Source of the DNA: Plectrocnemia conspersa
Taxonomy: Eukaryota > Arthropoda > Insecta > Trichoptera > Polycentropodidae
Assembly: GCA_009617715.1 (NCBI GenBank)
Contig: VTFK01000332.1
Span: 496,001-560,000, forward strand
DNA length: 64,000 bases
Direction of reading: 5' to 3'
Translations under genes and position numbers: made by a program
Shown: in pieces, positions 24,101-35,300 of the stretch
Numbering within the stretch: the first letter of the stretch is position 1
Layout: every line of letters begins with the position of its first letter
Notes under the pieces: model-generated
Database searches by the model: none
The model's input: only the letters and a program-made list of their open reading frames with translations
What the model was told of the DNA's origin: nothing

Positions 24101-24785
24101 TGTCGATTATTCAGATCGGAAGTCGGATACGACAGAATGTCAGCGGATATTCAAAATGGAGACCTGGGGCTGCAATTTCGCAACAGATGACAGATTGGCG
24201 GTCGCATAACGAGATTTCGTCTTAAAATCGGCGGTCGTCGAACTAAATGACGTGCAGTTTTTGCGTTCAAGTTTGACACTTGGACTGTCGTGGCGGACGT
24301 GTGTCCATTTTTTGCGCGTCCAGACTTCGGATTTGATATTGAAAATACATATTTCAACCAAAAAAAATATATTTTGTTAATAGTCCTATTCTCACTTAGA
24401 GCTTCCGGGTTTTAAGGCCAAAGGGGTGTGACTTGGGCATCAAAAATGGAAAGCTCGTGACAGTTTGTTTAATTTAGTTGTATAATTTATCACAGTGAAA
24501 TAGTATCAAGTTATAAATATTTCCTAGACTAAGCTCTGGTGGAGAAGTGATGTCTTCTGGATGATTCGCTAAAGCCTTTAGTGCGTGTTTCTTGTCGTCT
24601 CGTTCTGGTTGTCTGCCATCTCGAATCGATTGATTGTCTTTGACTCTCGCGTCTCATCTGCTGATGTGACATAGTGTAAAATCTTTCGAGTCGTCTCTGT
24701 CGAATTAGAGATGCAGAATATGGTTGGCCAATTGCATCGCTTGCATATTCGACCAACGAAATAAGTTCACGCCTTGAAACTGCAA
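24100..24785. promoter_or_regulatory. GC-elevated island just upstream of the decayed exon-1 copy
   Basis: Balanced composition with overlapping minus-strand frames (24140-24361 and 24529-24756). Their products, rich in Arg, Ser and Gln, match nothing I know. It occupies the same relative position as the 3166-3915 island does to exon 1, but I could not align the two. It could be an alternative promoter for the Kazal gene, only 2 kb from its first Kazal exon. Confidence 0.3.
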
Positions 24786-25615
24786 GATAAACAAACTTCG
24801 ATGGTCGTTAATGCTAAAGCGTATATTAAAATAGCGGTTTTTATGTCAGTGACGCATTGTCTATTGCATAATATTTATTTTTAAGATCTAAGACGAGTTA
24901 ATGGTTGTCAAAGGAACAAGGAGGTTAAATATCCGATAAATATGGTATATGTTAGCACAATTTTTGCAGTTGTAAGTTACGCAATTGTTGTTTGAATTAT
25001 TTTATTATTGTTATTAAGCCTTTTATTAAAACGAGTTGTTATTTTCTTTTCAAGAAGTTTTCAGTTATCATTTGAATTACCTTAGTGTTAACTGCGTAGC
25101 TGTATGGACCTTCTACAGAGCAAAACTTATTAATGCATCTGCTAATAGATAGCTCTTTAAATTCCTAATAGCAGTTAAAGGAGCAGCTTTAAAAAGCTGT
25201 ATTTATCGATACAATACGACTTAAAATTATAAAAATCATTTGAAGCAATATAACTCTTTAAATACACTTACATTGTAGCCTTAAAATATGGCAGAAAGTA
25301 TAGCTTTCATTGTCTACAATCAAAACGTTTCTTTGCATAGTTTCAAAATTTCAGTTGTACTTTTAGTGATTTCAGATTTTATTTTTATTAAATTTAAAGT
25401 TATGAGTTTAAATTTTTTATGGATATTTGATGTAACTTGCTTCGTGTAAGTGCAGCTAAACTCTCATTTGTAAGCATTATTAAGCTTCTGCTGAAAGTGT
25501 TAAAACTTAAAATCCTTTTAGAATAAGAGAATATCTAACGCCCTTTCAATTATCGATCGTTTATTTAATGCGTCGATTCAGGGCCAAAACAGACTATTTG
25601 TTATTGTATACTACA
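24786..25615 (+). pseudogene. Decayed duplicate of the candidate first exon and its flank
   Basis: GACGCATTGTCTATTGCAT (from 24851) matches GACGCATTGTCTACTGCAT in the candidate exon at 3925-3943. The end VSTIFAV|GTAAGT (donor at 24972) matches VSTIVEI|GTAAGT at 4015. Upstream TGGTCGTTAATGCTAAAG and downstream AAGCCTTTT, GTTAACTGCG and TTGTTATTGTATA also correspond. The reading frame is broken: ATG at 24842 reaches TAA after 13 codons, and the hydrophobic core is lost. A 10-codon frame from ATG 24942 still runs into the conserved donor. It is most likely a dead copy, less likely a short alternative first exon. Confidence 0.7.
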
Positions 25616-25685
25616 TTTTTAGTTAGACTATTTGTGTAAGATGATTCAAACACCAACCGTATCCTGTGTTCCTATATCCTTTTAA

Positions 25686-25825
25686 ATGCCGGAATAGCGT
25701 AGTATGTAACGTCTCAGACTAGTCACTCTGAGGTTGCGGGTTCGAGCCCTAGCAGCGGCATTTGAATTTATATTTATGAAAAATGCGCTATTATCAAAAA
25801 CTATTGATTATAAATGATTATTCAT
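25686..25825 (+). mobile_element. tRNA-derived SINE, family 1, best-preserved head
   Basis: AATAGCGTAGTATGTAACG (A box), a GTCTCAGACTAG stem region, then GGTTGCGGGTTCGAGCCC (B box), GCAGCGGCATTTGAATTTA and a body with AAAAATGCGCTATTATCAAAA. It lies at the right edge of the duplicated exon-1 block. The related SINE at 5510 also follows the first copy, though at a larger distance. Confidence 0.85.
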
Positions 25826-26171
25826 ATTATATATGTCATCAATTCTTATACTTTTAGTATGGTAGTTAAAACTAACTTGTAGGTATTCATTATTTCATCA
25901 CATTATATCAAATGACGTTTGCCTACAGTCGTATTTAAAAAAAAAAAAAAAATTCCAACCTTTGTTGTAATTTATATGGCTTCCAGATGTATACTCTCAT
26001 ATATATATATATATAACAATACTTAACATGCTATCTCAGCATGCATCCAAGATTGGTATTCGTCCTTCAAAGACCTCCTATGCTCTTCGCCGAATTTTCC
26101 TCATCCTCGCAACCGATTATGTCAAGAATTTAATTTATTTTTTAACTTATTCATAACTTTATTTTCGACAG

Positions 26172-26303
26172 GAGTATACGGTGCCCTCGACGCTAGCTGT
26201 CCGAGGATATGCCCAGCAGCCCTTCAGGGAGAACCAGTTTGCGGCACGGATGGAATCATCTACCCTTCGCTGTGCGACATGCGCAAGAAGACCTGCGGCA
26301 AAG
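26172..26303 (+). CDS. Kazal gene exon: domain 1 core
   Basis: Acceptor CGACAG, donor GTAATA, phase 1 in and phase 1 out, unlike the phase-2 introns that follow. It reads [33 protein letters not shown]. This gives C1-C5 of domain 1, and C6 (NPGHC) is in the next exon. No cysteine precedes C1, so this is the first domain and only a signal or linker exon should lie upstream. Confidence 0.9.
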
Positions 26304-29300
26304 GTAATAATTAAGCCGACAATGAACGAGGAAAAACGTGCTTAATAAGACATTCTCGACGTCCAATTATTTCGGGCTGGACCTCTGAATGGGATTTTTG
26401 ACCACTAAAGTTAACAAATTGTCTTCCTGTTTGGGTTGCCGATTAACGGGAAAGTACGCGATGTTGTGCAATTAAAGGAAGTTGAAAGATTTCGTATTAT
26501 GAACTGTAACTGTAAAGGGGTGTTTGCGGTATGTAATAATATATAAATATGTAATTTCAGTAACTTATTTTCCTCAAACTCATGCTGTTACTCTATAATT
26601 TATAGTATATGAAAATATTTTTTAAGGACTAACTGTAGGGTTAAATAACATGCAAGAGTTTCCATGTTAAATACATTATGAATAGTGATTCTACACGCAC
26701 GTAAAACTTATCTCATATCAATCAATATAAGATAATATAAAGTTATGGTTTGCATGTCAATTTTCCGTTATATTTGACGAGTAGTTTGTGTTTGATAGCC
26801 AAGTGTTGGCAACGCATATTATCACGCTTGACGATTTTTTGCTTTTAAAAATGACTAATAAAATTAAATATAGTCAAGTGATGCATATTTTAGAGAATGC
26901 TTTTTGCGATGATGCTTTGTCTAAATAAATAGTTAAAATATAAAAATTATGAGAGATAGGTGGTCTTAAATTTTATAAATTAAGAACATAGTTTAATTCA
27001 TGCAAATCAATTTTAAATCAAATTTTTGGCAATAGATTTTTTACAATAACAGAATCATTATTAACTTATTAAAGTCACTCACGACCCAGAATTGCTTTAA
27101 TGCATAATAACAGAGAAATCATCATGAGTTTATGCATATGAATTTGAAACAAAAATGTAATTGCCCCAATGAAAGCACTCAAAAATACAAAAAAGCACGT
27201 CAAGTTCAATTAAATATCAGGATTCTCCTTGCGGTTTTCTTAAATTATAATGGAATAATTCACTTTAATTTACTAAAACCATGTCGTACGGTCAATAAAT
27301 AGTATTTAAATGTAGTTTTGTGAAAACAGTAAGTCTTAAGGGTAAAACACTGGCTCACACTTTACAACTAATTCGTGATTTTTTGTCTCAAAACTATACA
27401 TCGTATTAAAAAAGATGTATTATATATTTAAAAATACGTAAAAAATTAAAAACACATAGTTTTGCGATTACAAAATTCTGAAGAGAAAGACTTATATTAT
27501 TAATTATAAATTATTATGTGCTATACAATTTATAATCAATAGATGTCACTGCACCTGGGGCCAGTTTTTTAATAATAGCGCATTTTTATAAATACAAATT
27601 CGAGTACCGCTGCCGGGGCTCGGACCCGCAACCCCAGATTTTCTAGTCTGAGACGTTACGGATTACGCTATTCCGTTCTTAATATATATCTTTGAGTAAC
27701 TGTAGACTTTACATGTTATGCATAACTCTATAATCTGACGGGGGCAATATTTTTATTTATTTTTTATTAATAGCTCGTCTTGTCCATAACTGTGGGAAGG
27801 TTTTGAAAATATGATTTTTACAAATATAATACATAGTAAAATGAAAATTCAAACATACCCTAATTAATATTTTAATACATAAAAAAATTGTGTAGTTGCG
27901 TGTTTTGTATTTTTTGCCATTATTTAATTTTTATAATATTAATTTATTTTGAGTATAACAAAAATATTTCATGAATGATTTAGGTGAAGGTTAAACAGCA
28001 AATATGTATTTATTGTATTTTCAAGGACTTATTTAGGACCAACGTTAATGAACGAATTAATCATTTACGTCACGCTGCTTAAAAGGCTTAGTAAATATAT
28101 TATATACAAGTACAATAATTAAAAGAATATAATGAATACTCCCCTGATAATATTTGCACTGAAAGTCTCTTAGAGGGAGATTAAAAGCTATCTATTTTTT
28201 GTATATTAAAAAAGTTTGCCTTTTCAATTAGAGTGGACTTAAATGGGCTCAACAATTTTGGCTTAATCCTTATTTTTATTAATAAATGTAATGAATTAAA
28301 TGCCTAAATTTTATTATGCTTTGAATAAAGAAGGTAAAATAAAAAAGTTTGTGCAGTTTTTTTATTAAAATCAAAGCAATGGATGTACAAGCAATTTTTT
28401 TATTTAAATATCTCCCCGTTGTGTGATTTGTAATTTAAATTTTTAAAAGGAATTGCTATAGTATGGGATTATTTCTCTTTTCGTTGTTTAAGTGGTCGTT
28501 ATGATGATATAGTAATTGTGATTAATTTTGCATTTGGTTTATATAATTTGGAATCAGCAGATTAAAATAATGTATGGGGGCTATCCTCGAGAGTTTTATG
28601 TTTTACTATTCTTCAAGTTTTTCAAGACTTTTTCAAATGCAAACCATTTTACCACTTAATTCCAACACAGCATTTATTGCAATACATTTTATAGATAATT
28701 TGTGTTAATCTGGAAGTCAAATAGTATGCAAAAAAATATAAATTTATTTAACCCAAAAATAATACATTTATTTAGAGAATAATTCAAAAAAAATGCACAG
28801 CAAAATCAAACATTATTAAATTATTCTATGTATATACATACAATTTTATTATAAGTAAAAATTTAAAAGCATCTACAAAATTGCATCGTTATTTCAGGAG
28901 TAAAACTAACTAACAACCCCGGCCACTGTCAAAGGGCTCAAGGGTCTAAATGCGAGCATCGCTGCACCAACGAAAAGGACGCAGTGTGCGGAACGGACGG
29001 AAGGACGTACCTGAACCGCTGCATGCTACAGGTGGAGATCTGCAGGTGCGGCTCTAATCGAATTTATTGCACCTTTGAAGGCTGCTTTATATGTAACTGG
29101 TATGTCGTCGTTTCAGGATCGGTATCGGGTTCTCCCACGTGGGCGCCTGCAACAACATATCGGCGCACAGAGAGAACTGTCCTCTAAATTGCGAACGAGC
29201 ACCACTCGATGGACCCATTTGTGGCAGCGACGGAAATGTGTACAAGAGCACCTGCCAGATGAAGCTCCTCACCTGTGGGTAAGTGTATTTTAAACATTAA

Positions 29301-32300
29301 TGAACATGGACTGTTTCTCTTAATATATTCTATTGTCACTATCAAATATATTCTATTGTCACTATCAGATGAGTACACATCTTAGATAAAAATGTGTTTC
29401 TGAAAAGATATATTAATAGTAATATCTAGATGATATTACTATTACGTTAATACCTTACATAAAACAAATGTTTTTACTTATGAAAAATACTTCCATAGCT
29501 TTTATGAACGCACAGCCATTGCTTTTGACGTACTAGGTAAATCGTGCGTGAACTGGATTTGCGAAATTAAAGCATCTGAATAACGGTTTTTGATTTTATG
29601 TTGGCCATCTGGTGCAACTCTTCAGAATAAATTAATTATTACTTATCAATTCTGACACTTTTAGGCAGGGCGTGGTGAGGACTCATAAGAAGTACTGTCA
29701 GACCACAAGGAACTGCAGGGAGTCTTGCTGGAGAGTCGCCTCATTGACGTGCGGGTCTGACGGAACTCTGTATTCGAGCGCTTGCAGCATGAGGTCCAAG
29801 AATTGCGGGTAAGAACATCATATTTTTTATTGGATTGAGGGCATACAATTGTATTTTTTAAATAAAATAATGTATACAAGACAAATAATAATTTACTTTA
29901 TTATTTGTTGTATATTTTATAATTATTAAAATATATTTAGTATACATTTTTAGTTTATATATAAGTAATAATCACTTTGGGATAAATTTAATTCATTATT
30001 GACTTGAAATACTTGGGTTTGAATCCTATATAGATATTAATGTTGTTAAATTTGTATCATTGCTAGGAAATCATAAATGCTAATTATTATATATTTAATG
30101 TTCCAATCGATCATAACATATAAAGTTTTCCTAGATTTTTTTATCATACTAATTTATAGAATGATACTTGTTGATGTTGATTGTGTCGCGTTGTAATGCG
30201 ATATGTTTCAAAAACAAAATATTTATTACAAATAAATAAATTAAATCACATTTAACTCTTTGAAGAGTATCGCCGTACATGTACGGCGGTCAATTTTTCA
30301 CTGCTTTGAGATACCCCAGATAATTATATATGTATTTACATATATAACCGAAGAAATAATAAGTAAAAAACATTATATTATTCAAATTTTTTTTTCAATT
30401 TAAATTAATGTAAATGATTTCTATACAAAATAATACCAATAAATTAAAGAACATAACAAAATATATTTTATAAAAAAAGTTTGAAAAACCTGATCTAAAT
30501 TATCTCATAGACACTATAAACTAAATTATCTCATAGCACAGGCCTTTTAACACCACTAATATTGTTTGTTTTGCATTAAAAATTACTAGAGACTAAATTT
30601 TTTGACTTCTCTCTGCCATTGATTTTACATAATTAGTGTTTTTTATTACTTGATATGAAACACATCATTCTTGTTAAATGAGAATTTGAACATATACCAA
30701 AATATATGGTATTTATATTATGATAAAATATATTTTTATATTTCAAAAATATTTTTATTATTTTAATTAAATTAAGAATATGATTATAATGAAACATAAA
30801 AGTACATAATTATTATATTCATAATTTAAATAAAATTTTAATATTAAAAATTTTAGGTAAATATTTAATGCATGTTTAATTAACGACTAATTTTTTTATA
30901 TATTTTTTGTTGATTGGTAAATGCTCGAAAACGTTGAAAATAAATATTTGCTAATCGTAATTCCTAGAGTCGGTCATAAAACTTTTATTATCAAGCAATC
31001 TCAATCGGAAATCCTTGTCCATTTATTACTACCTGCTTTTAATGAAGCTGTTAATTTATCGGATAAGAACCACTACTTGTTTTTAAAATTGCAGTGGTTG
31101 TACATTATATGAAAATATTGGTATAAATTTAATTTTAAACAAAAAATGAAAAATCATAATTTTTACTTTTTTTGATGAATTTTAAAGTAATAGTTCTCAA
31201 GAAAAAACGCGATAGAGAATCACTTTTATTGTTGTTGTTTTCAACCTTATTTTTTATGGTATAATTAAATACATTACTGTTTTGGCCAATGATAAAAAAA
31301 ATGCAAAATCATATTTAATAACATAAAATCAGAATTGGTAAATAAATTATTAAAGAAGCGGAATTTTTTTTTACAGATACATATATTTAATAGTAGTTTT
31401 AATTATTATTAACTGTTTATTAAATATATTTTATCTTATTTTTTAAAAGTGAGAAAATATGGATACTAACTTTTTAAATTGTAATTATTAGTTTTTTGGT
31501 CAAATAAACAGCATTGTCTGCGATTTCTCTCTTTAATTTACTTAAAAATAGGTTATTAAATTCTAGGTCAAAAATATTTGAGCCACGAGTATTATTTATT
31601 TATTTTTGACTTACAACACACGTTTTTTTAACATATAGTTTTTAAAAATAATTAGTTTTGGACTCTTGAAAAATATTTTCAAGTTTTTCGTATTGTGGTT
31701 TTAGTTGATCTTTATTTAATGAAAAAAAAACCCTTTCACTCGATTGCTAAATTATCGGAGAAATTCCTCTTCTAATATATATTTTTTAATATAGAATTTT
31801 ATATGTTGTTCCAAAAAATATTTCTGTAAATTATTGCGACATATTATATGCCAGACAATGCCAGAAGTAAATTATGTTATATAGTATTAAGTAATTATTA
31901 AATATATAGTGGAGAAATATTTTATATTTGACATATTTAAAGAGATATTTACATAGGATTACATCACAGTAAAGTAATTAACTTATTTTTTTGTATAAGA
32001 AACATTTTTTAATAATATTAATATTAAGTCAAGGTGATATCATTAATATAATTGTAGTATTTTCTTCTAAATCATGATTATTAAATTTAGGTTTTTATTC
32101 CATGAACAAAATATCATTAAAAGCTTCTTTAAGCTGCATAGATTTTTTTGTACAGAAGCAGTCGAAGCTAATCTTTTCATCTTTATCATGATTAGTCACC
32201 GAGTGATGTTCAACTAAAGCATCTTTATATCGCCATCCCGATCTCACGCGATCCCATCACGGTAGATTGTTTGATCGATTCTGACACACACCGAGATGCA

Positions 32301-35300
32301 TATCTAAGCCTATTATGTTCGATAAAGTGTCTTATCTCATCGTGATGTTTTTAGAAAAAAAAAATACTGGAATATAAAGATAAAAGCAGCATTTTCTAAT
32401 ATTTTAGAGTAGCAATCATTAAAAATATTTTTTTCTAATACAGCAAGCACGTCTTCGAAGTACCCATTGCTTATTGCATGTCTCAAGAGAGGACCTCAGG
32501 CAGCGAAGCATGTCCTACCAATTGCAATTCAGCAAAGGACAAACCGGTATGCGGTTCTGATGAAAACGTGTACAGACACGAATGCGAGATGAAAATGTTA
32601 AACTGTGGGTGAGTATGAGAAGCAATAGCTTTAAAAAAATAGTACAAATTCGTCTCTCTTTTAAATTTATTTACAATGCTAAAATTATGTGCTCATTATT
32701 ATTTTTTTATTACATATAGAGCTTCCAGTCGCAAGAAAGTCGTCAAAGTCGAAATGGAAAAATGCAGAAGCAAGCTGACCAAGTGCTTGAAAACTAAATG
32801 CGGACAAAGGATGGACCCAGTTTGCGGAACAGACGCTTCGATATACCAAAACCTTTGCCAACTGAAAGTAGCGACTTGTCTGTAAGTACCTTATGGGTTA
32901 AAATTAGGTCAAAACTTTCCTGGTGATTTTGACAATTATCAAGATTTGAGTCGTGACGTGCGTCGGTCCCATTAGAAGTTTGTGCGTGAAATTTTATAAC
33001 TAGAACTTAATTTGTGCCGGTTCTCTGTTTAGTACGGAAGTATTAAATGTAGATATGTAGGTTACAATAGATACAATCAAATAATCAGAAATAATATAAA
33101 TCAAGTTCTTTTGTATTTTGGTTTGATAATGTTTGATAAAAATTTAGGTATTTTATGCTTTTAGAATCTTGAAGTATTTAATTATCCTTGAGTATCATTA
33201 GTTTAATATATGATTATAATATACATACAAGCCCAAAAATAAGATTAATGATTAAATTAAATTATACATTGATCTGTATCATTCGTTTTTTTAAATAATT
33301 CTTAATTATAATAATATATAGTATACAATAGGGTTTGTCAAAAATGTTGGTCGGCTGAAATTAATGATGGTGTTAATTTATAAATTTATAAATTGTATGT
33401 AAATAATAAGAATCAAAATAAACACAAAACAATTTATTGTGTCTTCAGTCGTGTAACAACCCCAAATTAAAATTAATACTGGCCTATTATAAAATTCGAT
33501 TATGACATGTTATATAAATTTAAAAATTTAGGTAGTGCGCATACAACGATTTAAAACATATGTTTTACCTTTAAAATATGAGCTCAAAAGAACTGCGAAA
33601 AAGATAAATTCTTAAGCAAACTGCAGATACTGTTAATACTCAGAGTTTGAGTGTTGCATTAAATTATGTTTTTTAGACAAAATCAGAATCCATTCTTTGA
33701 CTGCAGCCATAACTTATTTTAGAAACAATTTTATGTCATACTAAAAGATTTTTTTTACTTAGCTATAAGCCAGTTATGGTTTGTCTTCAGTCGTGTAACA
33801 ACCTCATATTAATTCAAAAAAGCAAATAGTGCAAATATAACGATTAAAAACATATATTTTAAAGAATGCCATTAGTATACTTTTACTAAAATTTAAAAAT
33901 CTATAGTAACATATTGCTTATTATGGCAATCAAGTTGTGTTTTTTTTGTCCTAATTTTAGCTAATTTATCTATGGTTTACTCTCAGGTACAACAAAGATA
34001 AAATTCATTTTTATTTAAGTAGAATGGGCAATGCAAACATTTTATTGTCAAGATGCATCTGGTATAAAAATTATATTGCTTAATCACATTCTCTTAATTT
34101 CAGGAAAGGAGTTCAACTAGCCCACGTAGGTAACTGCACTGAGCTCCTTCGACCAGAGCCATGCCCCATATCTTGCCCAGACGAAGAACTAGCACCAGTT
34201 TGCGGCTCGGACGGAAACGTTTACAAGTCGGTAACCTTATCTACGCCTTCCAATCTTCAATCTGAACGCTTCAACCTACAATTCGCAATGCTTCCAGATC
34301 CGAATGCGAGATGCGTAGGATGACTTGCGGACAGCACGTGGTCACGGCTGGTGACTCACACTGCAGGAGCACCGAAGGATGCGGACTAACTTGCTCTTCC
34401 GAAGGTCCCGTGGTCTGCGGATCGGACAATAGGTTCTACAAAAACGACTGCGAAATGAAGAGGGTCAACTGCGGGTGAGAGAATCAATCGATGGTGGTGG
34501 CAATGGTACCGCCGTTGTGCGACTTCGTGACCTGAAAGTCGTGTGCGTGAGGTAGCAGTTGCGTGCGAGGTCGATGAGCGAGATGAATAAAAGGGCAATC
34601 CATTATGCATGGTGAATCTAGGGCTTGGGAACAATATTTTGGTGTATACTATGCGAATATGATAATTATTCGATTATAGGGCGATCCATAAATCTAGCAC
34701 GAATAGGTATGAACTAATCACAAAAGTGTCAAAAAAGGTTGCTATGACTAGATTCACTAGTATTTCTAAGGTTTGGTCACCAATAATTTTATATTGATAA
34801 TTCTCCTCTCATCTTAAAAGTTGCTGTATTTAAAAAAATGCAATATCTACTAATAGTTTTTAAAAGCCTTTATTTGCATTAACATTGTTCATTAACATTA
34901 ATTATTAAAACAAATAAATAAGTTTATCAGTGACAATGGATGGCCTTTAACTTACGCCATATCCACTAACAATTTCAATGTTAAAAGGTTGGCATGAGTT
35001 ATAAACTTATTTTATTCTATGAAAAATATTTTGCAAATATTAAAATTAAATGTCTAAGCATTGATTATTTGTGTTGTTTCAAGCTGTTAACACCTGCACT
35101 ATTTATATACAAATAATCAATGTCTTGCAATCAAATATGTAAAGTTATATTATCGACTGTCATTGAGAATGAGAGGGTTCTGAGAAAACTAACTCAAAAG
35201 ATTTGGATGGCTTATTAAAATTTTACATAAATGAGTCATCTCTTATCTCGCCGTGCATAAAATTTCAGGTACTATAAAATTCATGTAAGTGTAATGCTCA

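Larger units (their letters stand above)
29809..32443 (+). other. Kazal intron with SINE, TTAA-element and dispersed repeat
   Basis: The intron holds a family-2 SINE-like copy (29960-30200), the inverted copy of the TTAA element (30256-30480), a 24-bp tandem duplication TAAATTATCTCATAGACACT (about 30497-30540), a dispersed repeat (31140-31280) and a GC-richer patch at 32170-32330. The rest is AT-rich. Confidence 0.7.

Noticed and set aside
29046..29116. Read-through of the open frame after the domain-2 exon
   Set aside because: The frame stays open but gives no Kazal pattern; removing 71 nt restores C6 of domain 2 and the frame of domain 3.
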